Shown one piece after another: positions 1 to 11,940 of a DNA stretch of 64,000 bases; within the stretch, counting starts at the first letter, position 1, and the number at the start of each line of letters is the position of its first letter. The stretch lies in assembly GCA_037102815.1 (NCBI GenBank), contig BTPP01000005.1:1550001-1614000 (forward strand). Direction: 5' to 3'. Origin of the DNA: Neurospora intermedia (lineage: Eukaryota; Ascomycota; Sordariomycetes; Sordariales; Sordariaceae). The translations under genes and the position numbers were made by a program. The notes under the pieces are model-generated. The model was not told where the DNA came from. It made no database searches and worked only from the letters and a program-made list of their open reading frames with translations.

Positions 1-266
1 TTTTCTTAGACATCTTGTTCATTATATCCATTTCTTCTAGCCTATCAGTTTATCTTATCCTTGGTCAACCTCGTATCTAGAGGTACCTCCGTGCCAACAC
101 CCGACCATTTAACTCGTCCGTTGTCGTTATCGCAGGATCGTCCAAGCTTCACGACAATCTACCATTGCTCGTCTGCCTGCGATCATTCATCCACTCATTG
201 CCCATTTCAGTCTTTACACTTCATCCATGAGGGCTTGAGAACCGAATCCAGCATCATCGTTTCGAC
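1..266. other. 5' flank of the first gene
   Basis: No gene is supported here. The stretch is pyrimidine-rich in places and ends at the start codon at 267, so it is probably promoter and 5' leader of the Tag1-like gene. It holds one copy of the palindrome AGGTACCT at 81-88, a motif that recurs in the intergenic DNA of this window. Confidence 0.5.
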
Positions 267-3164
267 ATGTCGTCTTCCGACTTCGAAACCGAGCGGTCCC
301 CTCTGCTCGCGGCGTCGACAAGCAGTAGGGATACCAAAACACTGGCCGATTTAACCGACGGAGCACTCGAATCTACGCCTCTACTTACGACGTCCAACAC
401 AACACCACGCTATGACGGACGCGATGATCCAGACAGAGCTTCTTTGGTCTCGGCTGGGGCTTCTCATTCTGGAGATGGAGTACCACCAACGCGGTCGACC
501 ACGAAGTCGACGCGATGGCCCTCCATTATCGCCGCGCTATTGTTGATGGGGCTCGCAACCTCCATCGCCATTGGCGCTTTTTTTGTTCCTGCTGCGGTTG
601 AGAAATACGCTAAGGAGGCTATCGTCATCGAGCCGACAAACTTGGCGCTCGAGTCTATCACTACCGACGGCGTCCGTGCGCGAATCCAAGCAAACTTCCG
701 TCTTGATGCTCAGCGTGTCAAGAATGTCCATGTTAGACGAGTCGGCCAGTTCACCACGTGGCTGGCTAAAGAGCTGGCAACAGAGGAGACAAGGGTCAAG
801 GTCTACTGGATTGATCATGACAACATGTTGCTCGGAACTGCTGGCCTCCCTCCCTTGACGATTGCCATCGCGAATGGCCACAATACTGAGCTTGACATCG
901 TTGCCGATTTGGCTCCTGGTGATGCCGATACCATTCGGACCATTGCAAATCAGTTCTTGGGCGGGAAAATGGATACAATTCGTGTACGGGGAATAACGGA
1001 GATCACGGTCAAGACAAGATTCAACATTCCCTTGGGAACGCACGCTGTTTCGGAAACAATGGAGTTTGAAGGTCAATCCCTCTACCGTCCCTTCGCAGCA
1101 TTGTTATTTGGCGAAAAGTCATTCTTATAAATGAGAACAAACATGTGCTATGCCCCGACGTTGTGTCCTTCCACCACAATGACCTTGAATCCATACTGAT
1201 ACGTTTATTGTAGGCAAGGAATTGCCCCCGCTCCCCTCCTACAACATCACCGGTCTTAACTTTGAAGAGAGGCCCTTACCCGGCAATGATAGGCAGGGAA
1301 TGGCAGCCGACGTTACCGTCACCACCTTCAACCCTTATCCAGTTGCTTTTGACGTACCCGCGCTCAAGTTCGAGGTCTCGGTTCCGGGATGCAAGAAGCA
1401 TGGCCCGGCCATTTCTATCGCTACCGCCCTAACCGATGTCATTGGTCTTAGGCCGGAAGCCAATGTCGAAGTCACCGCCCATTCCATCGTCGAAGAATTG
1501 CCAGAGCATCTTACCCGTCCCTGCCCTGGTGGAACCTTGTCGCCGTTGGACAAGCTCTTTGAAGCCTACGTTGCAGGTGAGCCTGTATCGGTTCTCGTAC
1601 GAGGTCAGAAAGATCAAGGTGGAGAGGTCCCTGGTTGGATCGGGGATATCATCTCCAGTGTTACGGTCCCTGTACCTCTTCCGCAACAATCCTTTGACGA
1701 CTTGCTTCGTAACTTCTCTTTGACGGACGTATCATTCTCCTTGCCAGACCCGTTGGCAGATCCCGACGACCCCAATTCGAACCCCAAAGTGTCGGGCACT
1801 ATCGTCGCTTTGGCAGCCCTCCCATCGGAACTGAATATTGGGTTGAACGTCTCCAGTGTCAAGGCCAAAGCGGATGTGTTTTATGACTCCAGGAAGCTGG
1901 GCGAACTGGAAATTGACGAGAAGGCCAGCTCCATTCAAATCGACGGCGGCCCGGGTGAAGAAAACTTGATTGAGATCACATCACGCGTTCATGATGCACC
2001 GCTCAAGGTTACCGACGATGACGTGTTGACCGATGTTATTCAGGCCCTCCTTTTTGGTGACACCGATGTCATTCTCGACATCAGCGCTCTTGTCGACGTT
2101 GGCGTACTTACAATTCTTGGACAATTTGTGGTGAAGGGTGTCCCCGCGGAGGGCAGAATTCCGCTCAAACGTCCGTCTCTTCTCCAATGATAGTTTGTCA
2201 GTCACCTTGCTGCTGTTGGCCATGATGCATCTCTTGTCGATGCTATCCATCAGTCGCTCACGCATTCTTTATGGACATTTCAGAAAACTGACATCTCGCT
2301 CCTTCACTAGCCCTTGGAAACGATCTTCTCGGCTCTATGCAGCCTCAAGTGGGAGAACTGGAAGTTGTTGACACTAGCCCAGTCTCAATATCTCTACAGG
2401 CGTCAGTTAACGTAACTAACCCTACTCCATACGCGGCCTACATTCCTTGGATTAGCATCAACATCTTGAATAATGGAACTGTTCTCGGCGAGGCGCGTGC
2501 AAAGAGACTAACCATCAAGCGTGGAAACAATACAAACCTTAAAGTAACGGCGCTTTGGAGGCCTTCTTTGGCCGGAGAAGATGGCGTGCAAATCGGCCGG
2601 GATCTGATTTCGCAGTACATATCCGGTTATAACACAACCGTGACGCTTAGAACGCATCCGGGTACTATCCCATCAAAGCCAGAGCTGGGCAAAGCGCTGT
2701 CAAAATTCAACTTCACGCTCCCAATGCCTAGACTTAGCGTGCCTGGCGACGATGAAGGTGGACGACACGATGGGGACGGCAGTACCAATGATACGGCTCC
2801 TCACTTTATTCGAGGCGCGACCTTTCACATATTCTCTTCTCAAGCCACATTTACGTTAGCTTCGCCCTTCTCACGAAACACGATATACATCGAGCACATC
2901 AATGCTACGGCCCTGTACAATCACACGGAGGAAATCGGACGAATCAAGTATGATTCACCGTTTGGCTGCCCTCCGGGGGTGTCTACCACGCCTAGGTTGC
3001 CGGTGGATTGGTCTCTGGATTCGGTTGGACGTGATAAGGTGAAGGAAGCATTAGGTGGTAGGCTGAAGCTTGATGCGAAGGCCACTGTCAGTGTCAGGAT
3101 TGGATCCTGGACAGAGAAGCTGTGGTATGTTGGAAGGGGAATAGGGGCGAGCGTCCGCCTGTGA
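267..3164 (+). CDS. Tag1/DUF3712-type single-pass membrane protein, probably vacuolar
   Basis: Predicted exons are 267-1071, 1214-2170 and 2311-3164, giving 871 residues. The N-terminal ~80 residues are Ser/Thr-rich and cytosolic-like and contain an acidic dileucine-like element (ERSPLL, residues 9-14) of the kind that sorts proteins to the fungal vacuole. One transmembrane helix spans about residues 85-108. The remainder is a long beta-rich, N-glycosylation-prone domain (several NxT/NxS sites in exon 3) resembling the DUF3712/LEA-like repeats of yeast Tag1 (YLR173W), a vacuolar membrane protein involved in ending autophagy. Homologues in filamentous fungi are often labelled 'pre-rRNA processing protein', which the topology does not support. 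Both introns (142 and 140 nt) use unusual donors, GTCAAT and GTCCGT. The joins restore G-K-E-L-P-P-L-P and L-K-P-L-G, which read smoothly. The family is fairly sure; the function is inferred. Confidence 0.75.
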
Positions 3165-4023
3165 GAAAGACATACGTGATATTTGCTTATGGGTTGGATT
3201 CGGGACGGTTTGCTTGCTTGAATTTCTTGAAGTATAAGGTTGGAATATTGCTGGAGTGCTCTTTGCTGGGCCCTCTTCTCCATTTCTTATTTTTCATCGA
3301 ATACTTGACTTTGTCTACTGGGTTGTATGAAGGAGTTGCCGGCGTTGTTGGGGGTTAAATAATTTGCAGGCACGATTGGCAAGGGAGCAACAAGAGCACA
3401 TAGAGCGATGGGCTGCTAGGTGATACCGTAGATTTTACACTGTACATTTTCATGAATACATGATCAAGAGAAAGGGCGTACTGGATCAGACAACACCTTC
3501 TTCTCTGGCTTTCTGGAAAGGCTGGTTGCCAAGGCAACTGGATCTGAAGCTGGGAAAGGGGCTGGATCTTGGGGTGGTTGTTGGAGAACGACACAATCCG
3601 CCAAAGGCCCCAAGAAGCTTGGTCCTTGAATCATTTCTACACCATTGCGGCATGTACAAAAACAGTCAGGAAGAAGGTGATAATAAACAAACGGGAATTA
3701 TTAGCATATATGTACATTTTAAGTTCCGAGAACGTCTTTGGCGCTCGATGTTCGAATAGGCGTTCGTTATCGGCATGTGTTTCCCCGCAATTTTTGGGCG
3801 ACACTGCAACTGCAGCCAACCTAATGAGGTACTGCTTTACACTACCAATTTACACAAGTGGAAATTTCTGATTTTTTCACAGCCTGCGCACCTTGACGAC
3901 CAGGCTCCAACAACCTCACAACACACTTTCAAGAACCACGTTTCTTGTTGTGATCTTGGCTGTTGTTCACATTTTTGTACCTGACATAGCAAAGTCAAGT
4001 ACCTCGAGGCAAACCACCACATC
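3165..4023. other. intergenic, tandem genes
   Basis: This spacer separates the stop of the Tag1-like gene from the start of the PRMT3-like gene on the same strand. I see no ORF with protein-like composition and no RNA gene. The last ~150 bases are C/A-rich and probably hold the 5' leader of the methyltransferase mRNA. Confidence 0.5.
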
Positions 4024-5840
4024 ATGGCCGCTCAAGCTTCAACTTCGGCGGCTCAGTCCGAACCCCGTCGTAACGACTATAGCTCCGGCTCTGACTCTGG
4101 CTCCGATGCCTCTTCTTCTTCTGGCGACGAGGATGAGTGGCTCGACCAGGACGAGGAGCAAGAGGAGGCCCCCGCTATCATCTCCTTGCTCGACGACCAT
4201 GTCTTCCCCGACGTTGTCTCCATGCTGAACTACTGCAAGGATAAGGGTCTTGATTTCCTTGCCATTCGCGACCGTCTCAACTTGGACTTCTACGGCTTGA
4301 TCAAGCTTATCAACTTCAGTAGGTCTCCAGTCTCCACAAGCTAAATAGTCAGCCTACTGACAACAGATTAGTCCGTTCCAAGGTTCACGAAGGCGTCCCT
4401 CTTCCCGCTGAGATCACTGCCGCCGATCTGGAGGATGACCGCTATCTCAAGCCCGTCCTTGATGACGACGCCTTGATTTTGTGCCTGGATGATCTCCCTG
4501 AGTCCAGCGGTACCGGCGCTGAGGCTTCTGCTGCCGGCACCCAGAAGGGCGCGGATGCGCCTGCTGTGGATGAGTTGATCCAAAAGAACGCCGAGCTCCA
4601 GGCCCAGCTCGAGCAACTGTCCAAGCAGTTCTCCAATTACCGCCTTGCCGTTCAGCAGACGCTCGATCAGCGCTGGCAGGCTGATGACGACGACAAAGAT
4701 GCTGCCAAGGGCAAGGCCGCCGCCGCCGCTGCTGCTGCTGCGCCTTCAGGTCCGGCCCCCGAGGGTCCTGCCGCTAAGGAAGGTGCTTCCGACTACTACT
4801 TCGAGTCGTACGCGCACAACGACATCCATGAGACCATGCTCAAGGACACGGTCCGCACTGAAGCCTACCGCGACTTCATCTACCAGAACAAGGATCTCTT
4901 CGCCGGCAAGGTCGTCCTTGACATTGGCTGCGGCACGGGTATCTTGTCCATGTTCTGCGCCAAGGCGGGTGCGAAGCAGGTTATCGCCGTCGACCGCTCG
5001 GAAATCATCGACAAGGCGCGCGAGAACATTTACGCCAACGGGCTCTCGGACGTGATTGTTACCCTCAAGGGCCGCATCGAGGAGGTGATCCTCCCCGTCG
5101 AGAAGGTCGACATCATTGTGTCCGAGTGGATGGGCTACTGCTTGCTGTATGAGGCCATGCTCAACAGCGTTTTGTGGGCGCGCGACAAGTACCTGGCTCC
5201 CCAAGGTCTGCTCGTCCCCAGCCACGGCAACATGTGGATCGCGCCCGTGTCGGAACAGGAGTACATTGCCGAGTACGTTGACTTCTGGCGCGACGTGTAC
5301 GGCTTCGACATGAAGGTGATGCAGAAGGGCATCTACGAGGATTGTCGGATGGAGGTGCGCCCCGCCGAGACCGTGTGCGGCACCCCGGCCTCGTTCGGGT
5401 TGTTGGATTTCCACACCGTCAAGGTCGAGGACCTCGTGTTCACGGCCAAGTGGCAGAGCGCCTTCGACGACAAGGCCGAGAGCCACGACGGCTTCCTCGT
5501 CTGGTGGGACGTTTTCTTCGCACGCAACCGCGTTGACGAGTCCATTAAGCTGGACACCAAGGCGCAGGAGTGGGTGGCTGAGACGGCCGGCAAGGGCGGC
5601 GACAAGGACGCCCGGGTGGCGTTTACTACCGGACCTTTTGGCGAGCCTACCCATTGGCGACAGGGCCTGATGCTGCTGGACAAGAACAAGGTCAAGGAGA
5701 CGAAGCCGGCTCCTGGCAAGAAGATTGCAGGCGAGATTGAGTATATCACCGCCGAGAATCACGAGCGCGGATTGAACTTGAGGGTTACTTGGGCTGCCGA
5801 GGGTGAGAAGGAACAGACTCAGACTTGGCTGTTGCACTAG
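4024..5840 (+). CDS. PRMT3: PRMT3-type protein arginine N-methyltransferase
   Basis: Exons 4024-4318 and 4372-5840 (53-nt intron, donor GTAGGT, branch CTGAC, acceptor TAG) encode 587 residues. The join gives L-I-N-F-I-R, a conserved piece just after the zinc-finger region of PRMT3. A coiled, acidic and Ala-rich linker follows. The class I SAM-methyltransferase core starts at about residue 239 (D-Y-Y-F-E-S-Y), with motif I VLDIGCGTG at about 280-288, the double-E loop SEWMGYCLLYE at 349-359 and the THW loop at 525-527, all catalytic signatures of type I PRMTs that make asymmetric dimethylarginine. In yeasts and animals PRMT3 acts in the cytosol on ribosomal protein uS5. The N-terminal C2H2 zinc finger looks degenerate: where the cysteine and histidine ligands should sit (about residues 52-75) only one Cys (C71) remains and no His. 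Enzyme identity is very likely; the ribosomal role is inferred. Confidence 0.93.
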
Positions 5841-6329
5841 TGGGATAACGTTGAGTGGCGTCTGGCGCTGTGAGCTAAAAAAATGTCTGGAAGGGTTGTC
5901 TTTACATGGATGGGTTAGATTTCTTGTACGATCTTGAACATTGGGAAGCTCTGTATAGCCGTTACATGAGATAGAGTCACTTATGGTGTCTATGGGCAAA
6001 TGTGTTAGAATGCAGTAGCACATTTTTGCATTGCTGGATTTCTTGAATATCTGAGGCGGTTATAGTGAGATACATGTGTGTAACAACCGTTATTTGACTC
6101 GTGAAGTCCAATAACGAAAACACTTCAGCGAAGAATGATATCTAACGAGAAGCAGCCCATACACGTGCTCGTTGTGGCTTCAGAAAGCCAAAATCAAGGT
6201 AAACCCAGCCTTCGTGCTCATATTTTTTTCTTCGTCCCATGGTATCTAACAATTCCCGCACCAAATCCTATAGAAAAGCCCCCAAAAGGAAATTCGACTT
6301 CTAAACATGCGTTCGTGTTGGTCCCTGCA
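5841..6329. terminator. shared 3' region of convergent genes
   Basis: This 489-bp spacer lies between two convergent genes (PRMT3-like on +, Ypi1 on -). It is A/T-richer than the flanking coding DNA and must hold both polyadenylation regions. No individual poly(A) signal can be fixed with confidence. Confidence 0.4.
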
Positions 6330-6997
6330 TCATTTACTTCCCCCAGGACCTTGCGGTTCAGAATTCGAAGGCCCAGCCCCTCCATCCTTTGGCTTATACT
6401 TGGGCATCTTCTCATACGCATTTGGGCTCGGTCTCCTTTCCGTCTTCTTTCCTTTATTGCCGTGTTTCCTCCCACGTCCATGGTCGTGGTTACAACCACC
6501 CTCCCTGCCATCATGGTCATGATTATGGGAATGCCGGTGGCCCCTACCACCACCGGATGTGATTCGTTTATCTTGATCAGGTTCTGGGTCCGAGTCGGAA
6601 TCGGAGGAGGATGAAGAGTCGGAGGATGAAGAAGAATCGTCACTGGACTCGTCTACGCCTTTTGGTCGGTGGTAGATGCAGCAGACTGTTTTGTTCATGG
6701 CACGCCGGTGGTATTAGCATATGTACTTGTCAGAGTGTGTATGTATGCGCGCAAGGTAATTGAAGGGGTGGGGGACAGAAGGAAAACCCAAATCAACTAA
6801 CCTTTGGACTTCTTCCTGCCGAGACCTTCGTTGTCAACGACATCGCTACGCCATTGTACAGATCGCCCGTTCGAGTGTGCGCCGCGAAGTCGCAAGATGG
6901 CCGGAGAAGAGGTCTCGGTTTGGGTTCGGGTTGGGGCAGCGGTTTGGCTGGTGGATGGTTGCGCAGGCTGCGCTTGCCGTTGGGCGACGGAGGTCAT
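6330..6997 (-). CDS. ypi1: Type 1 protein phosphatase regulator Ypi1 (inhibitor-3 family)
   Basis: On the reverse strand the exons are 6997-6802 and 6685-6330 (116-nt intron, donor GTTAGT, acceptor CAG), giving 183 residues. Splicing rebuilds the family signature: R-S-V-Q-W at 45-49 (the RVxF-type PP1-docking motif), then S-D-V-V-D-N-E and the basic-to-Cys stretch KKSK-VCC-IYHRP at 62-72. This block is diagnostic of Ypi1/PPP1R11, which binds the catalytic subunit Glc7/PP1 and controls it in the nucleus. After it come a Ser/Asp run (about 76-100), which could be phosphorylated by CK2, and a His/Asp/Gly-rich stretch (H-R-H-S-H-N-H-D-H-D and later N-H-D-H) that could bind metal. The gene converges on the PRMT3-like gene. 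Confidence 0.92.
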
Positions 6998-9469
6998 TGT
7001 GTGATTGTATCAAAGTTTGCTGTTGTGTTTTTGGGACGTATGTGTTTCAAAGGGTGGTTGTATGATGTATGTGGTAGGTAGTCGTAGCGGTAGTCGGGTC
7101 TGGGAGAAGATGAGGTTTTGGGAACGCTTCTTTTCTTCTTCTTTTTTCTTTTCTTTTCTTCTTTACAAAGGCGCGGTTTCAAGGGTGGTGTGGTCTGTTC
7201 GAGAAAAGAGTTAGGTGATCGTCGTTTGGAGGCCGTTCGGTCATGCGACAACAATTGCGGTCTGACGGAGTCTGAAGAAGTTTGTGTGATCGCTGCTGCT
7301 GACGAGGAGCGTGCCTGGCAGAAACTGGAATTTTCATGCGACTCTTGTCGCGGGGTTCCAGGCTGTTCTGTTATCTCGATCTGAAAGCTAGCTCTCGACC
7401 TGTCTCCCTTGACTCGTCGCGCAATGGTCAGGTATTGGTCGGCAGGTTGCAGTACCTTCTAGACTTGGAATACCGTAAGCTAAAGACGAGCGAACTTGAA
7501 GGTGTGTTGGGTGTAGTACGTAGTAGTGTATACCTAGGTGTGGTGCATTCAGTGTGGGACACGTTACTTAACACGCCTCGGTGTAGTGTGGGTCGATGGC
7601 CGTTAGAGCAACCTTTGATGACGGAAGCATCGCAGCCGCTGAAGGTTTTCGGTTTTGGCGCTACCCTTCCCGTTCTCCCCCACGTCCCCGCTTCGTCATT
7701 CCACCTTCCACATTCCTCTGCCAAAATATGGAAAAGACGAAGAGTCAATGCAGGGCAACCAATCAAAAGGTGGGGCTAAGATCGCCTGCGGGAAGGAAGT
7801 CGAATTGACAAGGGTCCCCTGACAGGTCGAGCGCAAGCGTCCGCACTGCTCTCCCTCACAACCCTGAAGGCAGATCATTCAAGTTGCTTCAACCCTGAAC
7901 CAAAGGTCCAACAACACCCCTGAATTGAGCCTCATTGTATGATCGGGAAGGGACCGCTGCAAACAAACAAATTAGTTTGTTGGATGTCCATATGTCCATG
8001 GTATATGCTTTACTACATGTGCGTGTTGGGCCTTTGAAGTGTTTCGTTGGTTTTCGGGCAATTGCGTCCGTTTCCACTTACATCGATGTCAACGATTGAG
8101 GATGGGAGGTTTGGATGTTGACTGACGACTGAGGCCGTACCAAAGGGTAGCACACATTCTTTAGTGTCATTTTTATATCCATCAAGGCTTGCTCAGTTAG
8201 TCCTCAGCTCCGCGGTGCGTTTTCTCATTCACGCGGCTAGGCTTGCGTGCCCAAGCAATTCGACAATAGAGAGCGGTGCCGGTCCAGCCCACTGCAGCCT
8301 ATTATAGTCAACCTTGCGAACGCTTCTCCCCTTGAATGCCACTTGGATGTTCGTGTTCAGCAGCTAGTACGGCAGCACAATGGAATGATCCTATGTCCGT
8401 GATCATTGAGCTTAGGTTGTGAACCTCTTTGGACGTTGTGCTGCCTCAGAACTAGACCACCACCAAACACCCCGCCTCTCCCGCGTCGCACAACGGGAGT
8501 TTCGATGCTTGCCAAACACCACTGGTCCTCATTGGCGTCCTTTTGCTGTTGGCAAAGCTTCCGGCAGTCGGCCCACGCGTAGAGCACTCCTAGCTTCCAC
8601 CGGGATCCTGCCTTTCTCTGCCCTTTCCTGCCCTGCTCTTTCTTTCCGTCCACTTTCACGATCCCCAGCGTCCTTCCCGACCAACGAATCTCTGTATATC
8701 CCAGGTCCCTTCTGCACCCACCCATCTTGCATCCCCGCCCCCGGCTTGGGACCAGGACCCTTTCCCATAGAATCCATCTTACTTTATCTACAACAACACC
8801 CGACCTCTCGGCCTTTCTTCTTTCCTCTGTCTGTTTCCCCTCCACACCGCCTGGCGCGACCGCATTCTCTGATCATAAGGTAATATTCGACATACCCGTA
8901 CCTGCCCCTGGCCATCCAGCATAAAAACCCGCAGGAACGACACTCTTTCGTGGCCTCGTGACAGTCTGGCTGGCTCCTGTAACGTCAAGGTTAGCCTAAG
9001 CGAACATCATCGTGGTAACGCAGTACAACTGCCTGCCCCCCAAGACAGCAAACAATTCGAGACAGAATGACCATCGCTCTTTCCCTCTATCTTTCCTAGC
9101 GGGGAAGCATAATCTGAGAGCGAACTCAACAGATTGGGAAATCACCTGTCACAAGATCTGCCAGAGCACAAGGCGACTGGACTCACTCCACACTCAGCTG
9201 GCAATCACTTATTGCCCATGCCTTCCAGTTGCAATTCTGGTTGCGCACTGCAGTCTCCATTCTGACGAGACGATACACTCATACGGTCCATCTCTTCGCC
9301 ACACCACCGCAACTAGTACACTCCGGTTTCCTGCGCTGTACCAATTGGTCAGGGCACAATCACCTCTACTGTGACCTATCCACCCCAAGGTAGGGCGGGG
9401 ACTGAGGTGTCAGAATCAACAACAGAAAGAGCAATCAATCATTGTGCCTTGTCGCCTTCCTAATTGATC
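6998..9469. other. divergent intergenic region, ~2.5 kb
   Basis: This lies between the start of Ypi1 (-) and the start of the DUF726 gene (+), so it carries both promoters. From about 8450 to 8900 the + strand is strongly C/T-rich, as in long Neurospora 5' leaders, and probably belongs to the DUF726 transcript. Reading frames of up to ~160 codons occur on both strands but show no domain, no codon bias and no splice-consistent continuation, so I call none of them. Confidence 0.5.
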
Positions 9470-11940
9470 ATGGCGGCACTCAAGAACGCTCCCGCGCCAG
9501 CGGTCACGGTGCGCTCTTCAAAGGCCCTGGGCCTCAAGACTTGTAACCCAGTTCCTCCCGGCTTGCCTTCTCCCAAGGACGCTGCCGAAGCAGCATCACC
9601 AACTTCACCGACCCTCTCCCACACAGCTTCTGACGACAGTACCATCGCGGATATGCCTCCCGGCGGCAGACCAAGACATAATCCCCCGAAGCGGGAGGCT
9701 GACTTCAGCACTCTATTGTCACCCCAGGAAAAGAACGACTTAACTTCACTCATTACCAGAACCACCGATGTTATGCAGAAGCACTTTACCCATGTTTACG
9801 ACTCAGCCGGTCTGGTCGATGACGCTCCCTCGGTTCGTAACAAGTTCTGGAGCGGACTTCCCGCCCACTTGCGTGATTTCAGCATCACCAAGCCTCTCCC
9901 TGTAGAGACGCAGCTCCAGAACCCCAAGAAGCGCACCAAGGGTAAGACCTCGAGGAGCCAAAAGGAAAATGGAAACATGGCTCGAGACACCAAAAACAGC
10001 ACGGGTGCTGCACTGCAGCCAGCTAACCCATCTAACCTGAATATCCAACGCGCCCCTGAACAGGACAATGACAAGACAATCGGGCCCTACCTTCAGGAAT
10101 TGAAGAAGGAAGCCATGCTGCACTTCAAGAAATGGCAGACAGCGGTACATAAGAGAATGGGTGACATCTCTGTCAAGCGGGCTGGAGATGCCAACTTCAA
10201 CTCCACGGTGCCAAACAACAGACGAGGCAGGAACAGGCCTAACGGTGAGTACTTACTCCACCTAGTGATCAGGGACACGTATATAGAGATAGTGTGACGG
10301 CTGCTGATTCCATGACAGGAGTTTCAACATCCAACATTGAGTCCGACCCTGTTCTGATGCAGCTCTACCCGCCGATCCCGTCGACGCTCTGCTACTGGCC
10401 TCTAGAGAGAAGATTGCTGGTGCTTCACGCTCTGCTACTCCTCCTGCTCTCACTCGAGCATTACAGCGCATATACTCGGGTGCTGCTGCTCCATATCACC
10501 TCTTCGCTAAACCTTCCTCTTCGCGTCCTCGTTAATGACGAGGTCCGCGTTGCCAAGGCTATTGCGTGGATGGCCAAGGATATCAATCCAGAGGAGCTGA
10601 TCCAAAAAAGAATTGAGGAATGTGCTGGAAAGCCATCCAGGAGATGGAGGCACGGATTGGCAAGTATGGTTGGAATTAGCAGCTTTGGGATACCTGGCCA
10701 TCTCGCTCCGCCCCTTGTGGCTGCAGGAATCGGATCTGTCAATGGAGGTTTCGGGCTTGGACCTACTGCTGCCGCCGGTATATTAGGTTCGACGGGAGAG
10801 AGTGCTTTTGTTGTCGGCGCTTTGCTCGGTATCTACAACGCCAGAACCTCGGTCAAGTTGATGGAGCAGTGTACCAAGGAGATACAGGACTTCGCTTTCA
10901 TCCCCATGCGCGGCTCTATTGGCGAAGATGGCGAGATTGGCAAGATCCAGCCAGATGCCCGTCGTCTCCGAGTTGTGCTGGCCATTAGTGGATGGCTGAC
11001 CGACGAGTCGGACGTCACTAACCCCTGGAGGGCTTTAGGACAGGCGAACGAGGTATACGCTGTGCGATGGGAGGTGGACTCGCTCTCGAAGATGGGTACA
11101 GCTTTGGAGACTGTCGTAAGGAGCTCGGCATGGTCCATGGCAAAGAAGGAAATCATTGCTCGGACCAGTGAGCCTCCTTTCAATATCCCAGAGTGTAACC
11201 TCTCGAGACGCGCTAACAAACATGGTCCAGTTTTCACCAGCATGACGGATTCCCTTTGGCCACTCGGCTTGCTCAAGATCAACAAAATTATCGATAATCC
11301 CTGGAGCGTCGGCATGGTCCGCGCTGACAAGGCCGGAGCTCTTCTCGCTGACGCCATCATGAACAAAGCCCATGGAGAGCGTGGGGTGACGCTGATCGGT
11401 TACAGTCTCGGCGCCCGTGCGATCTATGTCTGTTTAATGGTCTTGGCGGAGCGCAGAGCTTTCGGTCTTGTCGAGAACGCCGTCATGATGGGTACGCCCG
11501 CACCCTCGGAAGCCCGCGTCTGGTGTACCATGAGGAGCGTCGTCTCTGGTCGGCTTGTCAATGTCTTTTCAGAGAACGACTACCTGTTGGGCTTCTTGTA
11601 TCGGACGAGTAGCATCCAGTTTGGCGTTGCAGGTTTGCAGCGGATCGAGGGTATTGATGGTGTCGAGAATGTTGATGTCTCTGCTAAGGTCAGTGGACAT
11701 CTCCGATACCAGTACCTCGCCGGTAGCATCCTAAAGCACATCAACTGGGAGGACATCAACCAAGAGCAGGTTAGCCGAGATGAGGCAGCTATGGTAGCCG
11801 CAGAAGAAAGGGTGCGAGAGCGTGAGAAGAAGCGAGACGCCGTGGAGCGTGGAATTGTGGTGATAGACAAGGCGAAGGAAGCTGCGAAAAATGATCCGGG
11901 TATTATCAGGACCCGGATGAGGAAGAAGAACAAGAGGTGA
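9470..11940 (+). CDS. DUF726 / TMCO4-family membrane protein with alpha/beta-hydrolase-like core
   Basis: Exons 9470-10244, 10319-11167 and 11231-11940 encode 777 residues. The first intron (74 nt) has donor GTGAGT. The second (63 nt, donor GTGAGC, branch GCTAAC, acceptor CCAG) has no stop and keeps frame, so an unspliced reading would be 798 residues; removing it restores the family-like run R-T-I-F-T-S-M...LWPLGLLK. The N-terminal 250 residues are polar and low-complexity. A hydrophobic middle section (residues ~390-440) could form membrane helices (SMVGISSFGIPG, LVAAGIGSVNGGFGLGPTAAAG). Near residue 600, GYSLGAR is a serine-hydrolase nucleophile elbow (GxSxG) followed by more DUF726 sequence. 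The C terminus is a charged coiled-coil-like Glu/Arg/Lys tail. No substrate is known for the family as far as I recall; hydrolase activity is an inference from the elbow. Confidence 0.85.

Noticed and set aside
61-354. 97-codon frame at the left edge
   Set aside because: Overlaps the start of the Tag1-like gene in another frame and lacks an ATG at its beginning.
4746-6023. 425-codon open frame on the - strand
   Set aside because: Antisense shadow of the PRMT3-like gene caused by codon bias; the translated sequence has no domain.
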